36,788 bases of DNA from Betaproteobacteria bacterium (GTDB lineage Bacteria; Pseudomonadota; Gammaproteobacteria; Burkholderiales; Burkholderiaceae_C), in assembly GCA_013289985.1 (NCBI GenBank), contig JABCYW010000050.1:1-36788 (forward strand), in the 5' to 3' direction. The first letter of the stretch is position 1. Each line of letters opens with the position of its first letter. The translations under genes were made by a program, and so were the position numbers. The notes below the pieces were generated by a model that saw only the letters and a list, made by a program, of their open reading frames with translations, was not told the origin of the DNA and searched no databases. Below, one piece after another: positions 16,068 through 26,200 of the stretch.

Positions 16068-16094
16068 CCGGGCTCTCGCATTTGAAGAGCCCGG
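16068..16094 (+). promoter_or_regulatory. Hairpin abutting the first permease start codon
   Basis: CCGGGCTCT (16068-16076) and AGAGCCCGG (16086-16094) form a perfect 9-bp stem with a 9-base loop. The 3' arm ends exactly one base before ATG 16095. The only Shine-Dalgarno-like bases (GAAGAG, 16084-16089) lie in the loop and stem. There is no U-run, so it is not an intrinsic terminator. It is placed to stabilise the abundant binding-protein mRNA and to limit translation of the permease, as seen in other binding-protein-dependent ABC operons. Confidence 0.65.
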
Positions 16095-16790
16095 ATGCCC
16101 CGTTTCGACCTCGCGTTGATGCTCCACGGTCAGTACCACGACTGGCTCGTGACGGGGCTGTTCGTCTCGCTGAAGCTCGCCGCCGTGGTCTTCGTGTTCG
16201 CGCTGCCGCTGGCCATCGCGATCGCGTTGCTGCGCCTGGCGCCGCTGCGCGTGCTGCGAGCCCTGGGCATGGTCTATGTCGAGGGCATCCGCAACGTGCC
16301 GCTGCTGGCGCACCTGCTGTTCTGGTACTTCGGCGCGCCCGAGCTGCTGCCGGACGCCGTCAAGGAGCGGCTGTACGCCGGCAACTTCGAGTTCATTGCC
16401 GGCGCGATCGCGCTCACCCTGTACACGGCCGCCTACATGGCCGAGGACATCCGCAGCGGCATCCGCGCGATTCCCGTCGTGCAGTTCGAGGCTGGCCGCG
16501 CGCTGGGGTTCGGCTTCCTGGCCACGATGCGCCGCATCGTCCTGCCGCAGGCGCTGCGCATCACGGTGCCGCCGCTGATCTCGCAGACGCTCAACCTGTG
16601 GAAGGACACCAGCATCGCCACCGTCATCGGCGTGGCGGAGATGATGTACCAGGCCGCGCGCGTCGAGTCGGCCAGCTTCCGCAGCGCCGAGGCCTTCGCA
16701 TTCGCCACCGCCGCCTACCTGACGGTGTCGCTCGCGATCACCGGCTTGGCCGCCTGGTACCACCGCCGCTTCCCGGTGCGCACGATCTAG
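16095..16790 (+). CDS. Amino-acid ABC transporter permease (GltJ-like)
   Basis: A 231-residue inner-membrane protein of the HisMQ/GltJK family, with about five membrane helices. The EAA loop that contacts the ATPase is visible as FEAGRALGFGFLATMRRIVLPQA near residues 133-155. The early YVEGIRNVPLLAHLLFWYF segment is GltJ-like. It starts directly after a hairpin and ends 7 bp before the second permease. The two would form a heterodimeric pore. Confidence 0.92.
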   Translation: MPRFDLALMLHGQYHDWLVTGLFVSLKLAAVVFVFALPLAIAIALLRLAPLRVLRALGMVYVEGIRNVPLLAHLLFWYFGAPELLPDAVKERLYAGNFEFIAGAIALTLYTAAYMAEDIRSGIRAIPVVQFEAGRALGFGFLATMRRIVLPQALRITVPPLISQTLNLWKDTSIATVIGVAEMMYQAARVESASFRSAEAFAFATAAYLTVSLAITGLAAWYHRRFPVRTI

Positions 16791-16797
16791 CGCCGCC

Positions 16798-17531
16798 ATG
16801 ATCGATCTCATCCATACCTACTGGCTCTACTTCCTGGTCGGCCAGTACCCGAACGGGCCGCTGGGCGGGCTCGCGCTGACGGTGCTGCTGGCGGCGCTGG
16901 CGCTGGTGCTCGCGCTGCCGATCGGGCTGCTGCTGGGCCTGGCGCGCGTGAGCCCGTTCCGCGCGGTCCGCTGGCCAGTCACCGCGCTCGTGCACGTGGT
17001 GCGCGGCATCCCGCTGCTGATGGTGATCTTCTGGGCCTACTTCTTCCTGCCCGGCGTCACGGGCCACCAGACCGGGCAGTTCAGCACCATGCTGATGGCG
17101 CTGGTCGTGTTCGACGGCGTCTACCTGGCCGAGATCGTGCGAGCCGGCATCCAAGGCGTGCCGCGTGGCCAGTTCGAGGCCGCGCGCGCGCTGGGGCTGG
17201 GCTATCCGCGCGCGATGCAGCGCGTCATCCTGCCGCAGGCGCTGCGCAGCATGCTGCCCTCGCTCGTCAACCAGTTCATCTCCACGATCAAGGAAACCTC
17301 GCTGGGCTACATCATCGGCCTGACCGAGGCGTCGTTCATCGCGGCCCAGATCAACACGCAGGTCTTCACGCGCGCCACGCAGGTCTACCTGCTGCTCGGG
17401 CTGACCTACTTCGTGCTGTGCTTCGGCCTGTCGCGCATCGCCCACCTGCTGGAACGCCGCCTCGCGCGCCGCGCGCCGGTGCGTGCAGCCCGGCCTTCCG
17501 CCGCCGTTCCCCTGGCCAACGAGTCCAACGC

Positions 17532-17535
<4 letters not shown>
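16798..17535 (+). CDS. Amino-acid ABC transporter permease (GltK-like)
   Basis: A 245-residue partner permease of the same family, with membrane helices and an EAA loop [23 protein letters not shown] near residues 123-145. [20 protein letters not shown] and [21 protein letters not shown] are conserved signatures. Its TGA overlaps the ATG of the ATPase gene (ATGA at 17532), so the two are translationally coupled. Confidence 0.92.
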
Positions 17536-18272
<737 letters not shown>

Positions 18273-18357
18273 GCAATGCCGCAAAGCGTATTTCACTCGG
18301 GAGGCATGAAGTCCTAACCTGGAGGCTGCTGTCCATAGCCATCACCCAGGAGTTCCG

Positions 18358-18825
18358 ATGTCCGCCCTCCTCGCCGACACGCACGAAGACGTTCTTCTCG
18401 AAGCCGCCATCCGCCAGGCCCGCGCCGACAACCTGCCGTTCGCCGGCAGCGTTCCGCCCATCGAGGCGTGGGCGCTGGTCGAATCGGGGCGCGCCGTGCT
18501 CGTGGACGTCCGCTCCGGCGAGGAGCGCAAGTTCGTCGGCTACGTGCCCGAGAGCCTGCATGTGCCCTGGGCCACGGGCACCGCGCTGACGCGCAATCCG
18601 CGCTTCCTGCGCGAGCTCGAGGCCAAGGTCGGCAAGAACGACGTGCTGCTGTTCCTGTGCCGCAGCGGCAAGCGCTCGGCCATCGCCGCCGAGGCCGCCA
18701 CCCGGATCGGCTTCACGGCCGTCTTCAACGTGAGCGAGGGCTTCGAGGGCGACCTCGACGGCGAGCGCCGCCGCGGCCAGGTGGGCGGCTGGCGCCTGCG
18801 CGGCCTGAAGTGGGTGCAGGACTGA
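18358..18825 (+). CDS. Rhodanese-like sulfurtransferase
   Basis: A 155-residue single-domain rhodanese, cytoplasmic. The active-site loop is CRSGKRS with catalytic Cys101, which carries a persulfide during sulfur transfer. The CH2A-like motif VLVDVRSGEERKFVGYVPES precedes it. An AGGAG Shine-Dalgarno lies before ATG 18358. It starts seven bases before epsC and is part of the encapsulin sulfur cluster, where moving sulfane sulfur to or from the compartment is a natural role (inference). Confidence 0.9.
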   Translation: MSALLADTHEDVLLEAAIRQARADNLPFAGSVPPIEAWALVESGRAVLVDVRSGEERKFVGYVPESLHVPWATGTALTRNPRFLRELEAKVGKNDVLLFLCRSGKRSAIAAEAATRIGFTAVFNVSEGFEGDLDGERRRGQVGGWRLRGLKWVQD

Positions 18826-18832
18826 CCGCCGC

Positions 18833-19825
18833 ATGACCGTCGTCAACGCACTCCCTCGCGCCGACGCCTGGGGCGCGGCACGCGCCTCGACCGGCCCCGC
18901 GCCCGGCGGCCCGCTGGATCTCGCCGGCATCGTCACGCAACTGCGCGCCGTCCGCGAGAAATGGCGCGAGCAGCAATCCCGCCCGCGCGAGATCAGCGGC
19001 CGCGAGCTGCCGTCGCGCGAGGCGCTCGTCGCCATCCTCGACGGCCTGCGCGGCGCGCTGTTCCCGATGCGCCTCGGCCCGCCCGACCTGCGCCAGGAGA
19101 GCGAGGACTACTACGTCGGCCACACGCTCGACACCGCGTTGCATGCCCTGCTCGCACAGGTGGGCCTGGAGCTGCGCTACAACGCGCGCTTCGGCGGCGA
19201 CGCGGCGCTGCCGCTGGACGAGCGCGCGCTGGAGATCGTGCGCGAGTTCGGCGCCGCGCTGCCGCGCATCCGCGAGCTCCTCGACAGCGACGTGCTCGCG
19301 GCCTACCGGGGCGACCCGGCCGCGCGCAGCGTCGACGAGGTGCTGGTCTGCTACCCCGGCCTGCACGCGGTGATCCATCATCGGATCGCGCACCGGCTGC
19401 ACGAGCTGGGCGTGCCCCTCGTGGCGCGCATCGTCGCGGAGCTGGCGCACGGCGCCACGGGCATCGACATCCACCCGGGCGCCCGGATCGGCTCGCACTT
19501 CTTCATCGACCACGGCACCGGCGTCGTCATCGGCGAGACGGCCGTCATCGGCAACAACGTGCGCATCTACCAGGCGGTGACGCTGGGCGCGAAGCGCTTC
19601 GAGACCGACGCCGACGGCGCGCTGCACAAGGGCGGCGCGCGCCACCCGATCGTGGAGGACGACGTGGTGATCTACGCCGGCGCCACGGTGCTCGGGCGCG
19701 TGACGATCGGGCGCGGCGCATCGATCGGCGGCAACGTCTGGCTCACTCGCAGCGTGCCGCCGGGCAGCCGCATCGCCCAGGCCAACGCGCGCGACGATCG
19801 CGTCGACGAGAGCACGGGGCGATGA
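18833..19825 (+). CDS. epsC: Serine O-acetyltransferase EpsC type
   Basis: Acetylates L-serine with acetyl-CoA to O-acetylserine, the committed step of cysteine synthesis. At 330 residues it carries an N-terminal helical domain (VGHTLDTALHALLAQVG) and a C-terminal left-handed beta-helix of hexapeptide repeats (GIDIHPGARIGSHFFIDHG, VVIGETAVIGNNVRIYQ, AGATVLGRVTIGRGASIGG). Active-site His residues lie in HPGARIG and DHGTG. Family 2A encapsulin loci often carry this enzyme, which feeds cysteine to the encapsulated desulfurase. Its TGA overlaps the start of the XRE gene (ATGA at 19822). Confidence 0.93.
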   Translation: MTVVNALPRADAWGAARASTGPAPGGPLDLAGIVTQLRAVREKWREQQSRPREISGRELPSREALVAILDGLRGALFPMRLGPPDLRQESEDYYVGHTLDTALHALLAQVGLELRYNARFGGDAALPLDERALEIVREFGAALPRIRELLDSDVLAAYRGDPAARSVDEVLVCYPGLHAVIHHRIAHRLHELGVPLVARIVAELAHGATGIDIHPGARIGSHFFIDHGTGVVIGETAVIGNNVRIYQAVTLGAKRFETDADGALHKGGARHPIVEDDVVIYAGATVLGRVTIGRGASIGGNVWLTRSVPPGSRIAQANARDDRVDESTGR

Positions 19826-20097
19826 GCGCGATGTCCGACTTCGATCTCCATCCGCACGCGCCGCGCGCGCATCGCCAGCCCTCCGCGCGCTTCGGCCCGG
19901 TGATCCGCGCGCTGCGCGAATCGCGCGGCTGGTCGCAGGAGCAGCTGGCCGGGCAGGCCTCGCTCAATCGTTCGTACATGGGCGAGATCGAGCGCTCGGC
20001 CGCCATGCCCTCGCTGGCCACCGCGGAGAAGCTCGCGCACGCCTTCGACGTGCCGCTGTCCGAGCTCATCTCGCGCTGCGAATCCACCTCAGCCTGA
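19822..20097 (+). CDS. Small XRE-family transcriptional regulator
   Basis: A 91-residue protein consisting almost entirely of one Cro/C1-type HTH: FGPVIRALRESRGWSQEQLAGQASLNRSYMGEIER, then SLATAEKLAHAFDVPLSELI. The first 23 residues are His/Pro/Arg-rich. It is translationally coupled to epsC. The 121-bp gap that follows, before the encapsulin, contains the palindrome GGCTATAGCC (20119-20128) and CGGAT-ACTC-ATCCG (20152-20165), both candidate operators. I infer it controls the shell/cargo pair; no ligand-sensing domain is present. Confidence 0.88.
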   Translation: MSAMSDFDLHPHAPRAHRQPSARFGPVIRALRESRGWSQEQLAGQASLNRSYMGEIERSAAMPSLATAEKLAHAFDVPLSELISRCESTSA

Positions 20098-20218
20098 AGC
20101 GGCCGCGTGCTGCTTGGTGGCTATAGCCGGTTGATCCGCCCGACTGCGGCCCGGATACTCATCCGAGCGATTTCCGCATATCCAAATTCGTTTCCCGCTC
20201 CCCGGGATCCATCAAATC
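20098..20218 (+). promoter_or_regulatory. Regulatory gap with two palindromes before the encapsulin shell gene
   Basis: This 121-bp gap is the longest within the cluster and separates the sulfur-enzyme genes from the shell/cargo pair. GGCTATAGCC at 20119-20128 is a perfect palindrome, and CGGATACTCATCCG (20152-20165) is a 5-bp-arm inverted repeat with a 4-base centre. Either could be an XRE operator. An AT-rich stretch GCATATCCAAATTCG at 20177-20191 could hold a -10. Motif-based inference only. Confidence 0.4.
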
Positions 20219-21148
20219 ATGGCTGACACCTCGAACGCGCCGATGGCGCTTGGCGACAACGCCGCAAGACAGCTTGCGAACGCCACCAAGACGGCGCCCA
20301 CGCTGTCCACCATCAGCCCGCGCTGGCTCACGCACATGCTGCAGTGGGTGCCCGTGGAGGCCGGCATCTACCGTCTCAACCAGGTCAAGAACCCGCAGGA
20401 CATCCAGGTGCTGTGCGCCAACCGCGACGAGGCCGAGCTGCCCACCACCTTCGTCGACTACGACGAGGCGCCGCGCGAGTACTTCCTGAATGCCGTGAGC
20501 ACGATCGTCGACGTGCACACGCGCGTGTCCGACCTGTACGGCAGCCCGCACGACCAGATCAAGGAACAGCTGCGCCTGGCGATCGAGACGATCAAGGAAA
20601 AGCAGGAAGGCGAGCTGATCAACCATCCGGACTACGGCCTGCTCGCCAGCGTGGCCGACGACCAGATCGTCCTCCCGCTCAATGGCCCGCCTACTCCGGA
20701 CGACCTCGACGAACTGCTCACCAAGGTCTGGAAGGAGCCGGCGTTCTTCCTCACCCACCCGCTGGCCATCGCCGCGTTCGGCCGCGAGTGCACGCGCCGC
20801 GGCGTGCCGCCGCCCACCGTGAGCCTGTTCGGCTCGCAGTTCCTCACCTGGCGCGGCATCCCGCTGGTGCCGTCCGACAAGGTGCCGGTGGCCGATGGCA
20901 AGACCAAGATCCTGCTGCTGCGCGTGGGCGAGAAGCGCCAGGGCGTCGTCGGCCTGTTCCAGCCGGGCCTGGCCGGCGAGCAGAGCCCGGGGCTGTCGGT
21001 GCGCTTCATGGGCATCAACCGCAACGCGATCGCGTCCTACCTGATCTCGCTGTATTGCTCGCTCGCGGTCCACACGCCCGACGCGCTGGCGGTGCTCGAG
21101 GACGTCGAGGTCGGCAAGTACCACGCCTACCCCGACACCTACCGGTAA
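20219..21148 (+). CDS. Family 2A encapsulin nanocompartment shell protein
   Basis: A 309-residue HK97-fold shell protein that self-assembles into a closed protein compartment. The sequence matches family 2A encapsulins (SrpI relatives): the N-arm DNAARQLANATKTAPTLSTISPRWL and the core WVPVEAGIYRLNQVKNP. Further matches are TFVDYDEAPREYFLNAVSTIVDVHTRVSDLYG, FGSQFLTWRGIPLVPSDKVP and the C-terminal HAYPDTYR. Length agrees with the family. The next gene, six bases on, is its cysteine desulfurase cargo. Known family 2A shells sequester elemental sulfur produced by the cargo. Lacks the cNMP-binding insertion that defines family 2B. Confidence 0.95.
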   Translation: MADTSNAPMALGDNAARQLANATKTAPTLSTISPRWLTHMLQWVPVEAGIYRLNQVKNPQDIQVLCANRDEAELPTTFVDYDEAPREYFLNAVSTIVDVHTRVSDLYGSPHDQIKEQLRLAIETIKEKQEGELINHPDYGLLASVADDQIVLPLNGPPTPDDLDELLTKVWKEPAFFLTHPLAIAAFGRECTRRGVPPPTVSLFGSQFLTWRGIPLVPSDKVPVADGKTKILLLRVGEKRQGVVGLFQPGLAGEQSPGLSVRFMGINRNAIASYLISLYCSLAVHTPDALAVLEDVEVGKYHAYPDTYR

Positions 21149-21154
21149 GAGGCG

Positions 21155-23035
21155 ATGGCTGCACCCGATTCCGGCCACGAGAGCCTGCTCGCCGCCGGAC
21201 TGCCCGACATCGGCACGCTCAATCGCCTGGCCGGCGAGTTCTTCAGCGCCCTGCCCGGTCGGCAGGCCGCCGGCGGCGTGCCGGTACCCGTGAATCCGCA
21301 GCCCGCCGGCATGAGCCCGCCGCCGGGCGCGCTGGGCCCGTCCACGCTCGCGTCCGGCCCCTACCTGCCGCCGGGCGGCGGGCAGGTGCCGGCGTCGCCG
21401 CAGTCGCCGGCGAACGTCGCCGCGTCGGCGACCTCGCTGCGTCCGCACGCGCAGGCGCCCAATGGCGTTCCCGACGTCGTGGTTCAGGCCGCGCCGGGCT
21501 ATGACAGCCGCGTCGGCGGCGTGACGCTGGGCGTGCCCGAGGCCGCGGCGCAACCTCCGCGCGGCGCGGGCGGCTCGCCGTACTACTTCCTGGAAGAGCG
21601 CGGCGTTGGCGCGACGCGGCTGCCCGAGCCGCCGGCCGCCGCGACGCCCGCCATCGAGGCCCCCGGAGCGCGCAGCTTCGGCCTGCCCGACGGCGACGTG
21701 CTGCGCGCGCTCCTGGCCACGCACGCGCCGGCGCCGGCGTCCGCGCCGCCGTCGTCCTCGCATTACTACTTCCTGGAGGCGGCTTCCGCGCCCGCGGCCG
21801 ACTCGGCGGGCCATCCGCCGTTCGACGTCAACGCGATCCGGCGCGACTTCCCGATCCTGCGCGAGCGCGTCAACGGGCGCCCGCTGGTGTGGTTCGACAA
21901 CGCGGCCACCACGCAGAAGCCGCAGGTGGTCATCGACCGCCTCAGGCAGTTCTACGAGCGCGAGAACTCCAACATCCACCGCGCGGCCCACGAGCTCGCG
22001 GCGCGCGCCACCGATGCCTACGAAGGCGCGCGCGAGACCGTGCGCCGCTTCATCGGCGCCGGCTCGACGGACGAGATCGTGTTCGTGCGCGGCACCACCG
22101 AGGCCATCAACCTGGTGGCCAAGAGCTGGGGCGCGCAGAACGTCGGCCCGGGCGACGAGATCATCGTGTCGCATCTCGAGCACCACGCCAACATCGTCCC
22201 GTGGCAGCAGCTCGCCGCCGCCAAGGGCGCGAAGCTGCGCGTGATCCCGGTCGACGACTCGGGCCAGGTGCTGCTGGACGAATACCAGAAGCTGCTCAAC
22301 GACCGCACCAGGATCGTCTCGGTCACGCAGGTGTCGAACGCGCTGGGCACCGTGGTGCCGGTACGCGAGATCGTGGCGATGGCGCGCCGCGCGGGGGCCT
22401 GCACGCTGGTGGACGGCGCGCAGTCGGTCTCGCACATGCGCGTGGACGTGCGCGGGCTCGACGCCGACTTTTTCGTGTTCTCGGGCCACAAGATCTTCGG
22501 CCCCACCGGCATCGGCGCGCTGTACGGCAGGAAGTCCGTGCTCGACGCGATGCCGCCGTGGCAGGGCGGCGGCAACATGATCGCCGACGTCACGTTCGAG
22601 AAGACGATCTACCACGGCCCCCCGTCGCGCTTCGAGGCCGGCACCGGCAACATCGCCGATGCCGTGGGCCTGGGCGCCGCGCTGGAGTACGTGGAGCGCA
22701 TCGGCATCGAGAACATCGGCCGCTACGAGCACGCGCTGCTGGAGTACGCCACCAGGCGCATGGCGCCGATTCCCGGCGTGCGCCTGGTGGGCACCGCGCA
22801 CGACAAGGCCAGCGTGTTGTCGTTCGTGCTGGACGGCCACACCACGCAGGAGGTCGGCGAGGCGCTCAACGAGGAAGGCATCGCCGTGCGCACCGGCCAC
22901 CACTGCGCGCAGCCCATCCTGCGCCGCTTCGGGCTCGAGGCCACGGTGCGGCCGTCGCTGGCGTTCTACAACACCTGCGAGGAGGTCGATCGCATGGTGG
23001 ACGTGGTGCGCAGGCTCGCGAGCAAACGCCGCTGA
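21155..23035 (+). CDS. Family 2A encapsulin cargo: SufS-type cysteine desulfurase with N-terminal targeting extension
   Basis: A 626-residue PLP enzyme that converts cysteine to alanine and a cysteine-bound persulfide. Residues 1-220 form a Pro/Gly/Ala-rich disordered cargo-loading extension with two copies each of GLPD-led short helices (15-34 and 176-189) and YYFLE motifs (143-147 and 204-208). The catalytic domain follows (FDVNAIRRDFPIL onward). Key residues are the PLP lysine Lys446 (FSGHK), His residues of EHHANIVPW, and the persulfide Cys584 in RTGHHCAQP. Length agrees with encapsulin-linked desulfurases (about 200 residues longer than SufS). Six bases separate it from the shell gene, and a terminator follows 9 bases after the stop. 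Confidence 0.95.
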   Translation: MAAPDSGHESLLAAGLPDIGTLNRLAGEFFSALPGRQAAGGVPVPVNPQPAGMSPPPGALGPSTLASGPYLPPGGGQVPASPQSPANVAASATSLRPHAQAPNGVPDVVVQAAPGYDSRVGGVTLGVPEAAAQPPRGAGGSPYYFLEERGVGATRLPEPPAAATPAIEAPGARSFGLPDGDVLRALLATHAPAPASAPPSSSHYYFLEAASAPAADSAGHPPFDVNAIRRDFPILRERVNGRPLVWFDNAATTQKPQVVIDRLRQFYERENSNIHRAAHELAARATDAYEGARETVRRFIGAGSTDEIVFVRGTTEAINLVAKSWGAQNVGPGDEIIVSHLEHHANIVPWQQLAAAKGAKLRVIPVDDSGQVLLDEYQKLLNDRTRIVSVTQVSNALGTVVPVREIVAMARRAGACTLVDGAQSVSHMRVDVRGLDADFFVFSGHKIFGPTGIGALYGRKSVLDAMPPWQGGGNMIADVTFEKTIYHGPPSRFEAGTGNIADAVGLGAALEYVERIGIENIGRYEHALLEYATRRMAPIPGVRLVGTAHDKASVLSFVLDGHTTQEVGEALNEEGIAVRTGHHCAQPILRRFGLEATVRPSLAFYNTCEEVDRMVDVVRRLASKRR

Positions 23036-23044
23036 GGCAAGGAA

Positions 23045-23076
23045 AAACGGCCCGGGAGTTCCGGGCCGTTTCGTTT
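23045..23076 (+). terminator. Rho-independent terminator of the encapsulin cluster
   Basis: AAACGGCCCGG (23045-23055) and CCGGGCCGTTT (23061-23071) form a perfect 11-bp stem with loop GAGTT, followed by CGTTT. It begins 9 bases after the desulfurase stop and is the clearest intrinsic terminator in the window. Confidence 0.9.
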
Positions 23077-23261
23077 GGCGAGCGTGTGGAAGGGCTCTCG
23101 CCGCACGAGGCGAGCGAGGGCATGGTCGACCTGCACAGATGCGCTGCGCGCACTTGAAGCGTGTGGTTCGATGTCCAGGTCGGCGATGACGATTCAATCC
23201 ACCCGACACGGAGACTTTCGCGATACGCTGCCGACGTGGCGCAAGCGGAAAAGGGTCCCCC

Positions 23262-26200
23262 GTGATTCAGCAGGAAGATCAACCTCGAAGACACCTCGTG
23301 GCCGGCCTGCTCCTGGCATCGGTATTGTTCTCCTCGCCGCCTCCCGCCCTGGCTCTCGATCCGCCGCTGCAGATCGCCCAGTACGCGCACACCTCGTGGA
23401 CGGCCCGCGACGGGGCCCTGCTGGGCCTCGTCTTCGCGATCGCGCAGACACCCGACGGCTACCTCTGGATCGCCGGGTCGTTCGGATTGTTCCGCTTCGA
23501 CGGCCTTCGATTCGTGCCCTGGCAACCGCCGAAGGGCCAATCGCTGCCGGACAGCCCGTACAGCCTGCTGGTGTCGCGCGACGGCACGCTCTGGATTGGC
23601 ACTTTCGGCGGCCTCGCCAGCTGGAATGGCACCGAACTCAAGCGGTATTCGCAGACCGACCGCGGCTTCGTGACGTCATTGCTCGAGGATCACGAGGGAA
23701 CAATCTGGGCCGGCCTGTTCGCGGACCCGGGGCGGCTGTGCGCCATCCGGGCGGGACAGGCCCGGTGTTCCACGCCGGAGGGCGGTTTCGGCGGGTACGT
23801 CTGGAGCCTGGGAGAGGACAGCGCCGGAAACCTGTGGGCGGGTGCGGAATCCGGCGTCTGGCAATGGAAGCCCGGCACACCCCGACGGTTCGCCCTGCCA
23901 GGCATGCGCGTGGGCGACCTGAGCACGACCGACGATGGGCAGATCCTGGTCGGCGTCCGAGGCGCCGGGCTCGAACAGGTGGATGGCGACCGGCTCGTGC
24001 CCTTTCCGATCCGGCGTGCCGCCAAGCCCGAGGAACTGCTCTCCGACCGCGATGTCAAGGCGAACAAGTTGCTGCGCGACCACGACGGCGGGCTGTGGAT
24101 CGGAACCGAAGGTCTGGGCATCATCCATGTGAAGGACGGCAAGGCGGACGTGTTCACGCGGGCGGAAGGCCTCTCGGGCAACATCGCCTGCAGCCTGTTC
24201 GAGGATCGCGAGGGCAACATCTGGTTCGGCAGCGAGAAGGGCCTCGACCGCTTCCGCAAGCTGCCGGTCACCAGCCTGTCGACGCAGCAGGGCCTGCCCA
24301 ACGAAGTCACGAAGTCCGTGCTGGCCACCACGGACGGCAGCGTCTGGGTGGCCACGGACGATGGACTGGCGCGGTGGAAGGACGCGAAGCCCGTCGTCTA
24401 CAAGGAACGCGACGGGCTGCCGGATTCGAGGGTGCAGTCCCTCTATCAGGACGCCGGCGGGCGGCTCTGGGCGAGCACGGGCCGGGGCCTCGCCTACTTC
24501 GCGACCGACCACTTCGTCGCGGTCAGCGGCGTGCCCGGCAACGAGATCTACTCGATCACGGGCGACGGGGCGGGCAACCTCTGGCTGTCGGGCAACGAAG
24601 GCCTCGGGCGGCTGAGCGAGGGGCGGTTCGTCGAGAACATTCCGTGGACCGTGCTCGGTCGCCGGCAACAGGTCAAGGTCATCGTCGCCGATCGCGGCGG
24701 TGTATGGCTGTCCTTCTGGCAGGACGGCGGGGTGATGTTCTACAAGGACGGGAAGGTCGAGGCGACCTACACGTCCGCGCAAGGACTGGGTGCGGGCCAC
24801 GTCGCCGGTCTCCGGCTCGGTGCCGACGGGGCGGTGTGGGCGGCCACGGAAGAAGGTGGCCTCAGCCGGATCAAGGATGGCCGCGTCACGACACTCACGG
24901 TCGCCAACGGCCTGCCCTGCAACACGATCCACTGGTCGGCCTTGGACGACAACGGGGCGCTGTGGATGTACACGGCTTGCGGACTCGCGCGGGTCGCGCG
25001 TGACGACCTGGCGGCCTGGATCGCCGACCCGAACCACCGCGTGGTCCCCAAGCTGTGGGGCGGCGCGGATGGCGTCCCGCTCCTGGCCTTGACGCCTGCC
25101 TACTTCAATCCACCGGTGGCGAAAGGTCCGGACGGCAAGTTCTGGTTCGTGTCGGGCGCCGACGTCCAGTTGATCGATCCCGGTCACCTGCCGTTCAACC
25201 CGCTACCTCCGCCGGTCCACATCGAGACCCTCGTCGCCGACCACAAGTCCTACGCGGTCTCCAATGGCCTGCGCCTGCCCCCGCTGGTACGCGACATGAC
25301 GATCGAGTTCGCCGCACTGAGCCTCGTCGATCCGAAGAACATGCGCTTCCGCTATCGGCTGGAAGGGCACGACAACGATTGGCAGGAGGCCATCGACAGG
25401 CGCCAGGCCAGCTACACGAACCTGCCGCCGGGAAACTACCGCTTCCGCGTGAAGGCGTCCAACAACAGCGGCGTGTGGAACGAGGAAGGCGCGCAGCTCG
25501 ATTTCTCGATCCTGCCGGCGTTCTACCAGACGACCTGGTTCCGCCTGGCGTGCGTGGTTCTGCTCATCGGCCTGGCATGGAGCGGTTTCCAACTCTGGCT
25601 GCACATGCGCATCCGGCGGCTGCATCGCCAGTTCGAGGCCACGCTGGAGGCGCGCGTCGCCGAGCGCACGCGCATTGCGCGCGACCTGCACGACACCCTG
25701 TTGCAGCGTTTCCACGGGCTGCTGCTGCAATTCCAGGCCGCGCTCAACCTCCTGCCCGATCGTCCCCGCGAATCGAAGCAAGTCCTCGCGGGCGCCATCG
25801 ACCAGGTGGCCGAGGCGATCACGGAGAGCCGCGACACCGTGCAGGGCTTGCGGACCTCGGCCCTGGAGACGAACGAGCTCGAGGACTCCCTGCGGGCGCT
25901 CGCCGAGGATCTCGCGAACGAGAACGGCCACGCGGCAGTGGCGCGCGTCGAAGTGCAGGGCACGCCGCAGGCGCTGCATCCGCTGGTGCGCGACGAAACC
26001 TTCCGCGTCGCCGGCGAGGCGCTGCGAAACGCCTTCCGCCATGCCGATGCGAAGCAGATCGACGTCGAGATCCGCTACGAGGCGCAGCGGCTGTGCGTGC
26101 GGGTGCGCGACGATGGCAAGGGGATCGCCCAGGAGGTGCTGCGCACGGGCAGGAAGGAAGGGCACTTCGGCTTGAGCGGGATGCGGGAGCGCGCGGAACT

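Noticed and set aside
20159-23209. 1016-codon minus-strand open frame opposite the encapsulin and desulfurase
   Set aside because: Low-complexity Arg/His/Ala/Val sequence; both plus-strand genes have clear motifs and ribosome spacing, so it is a codon-bias shadow.
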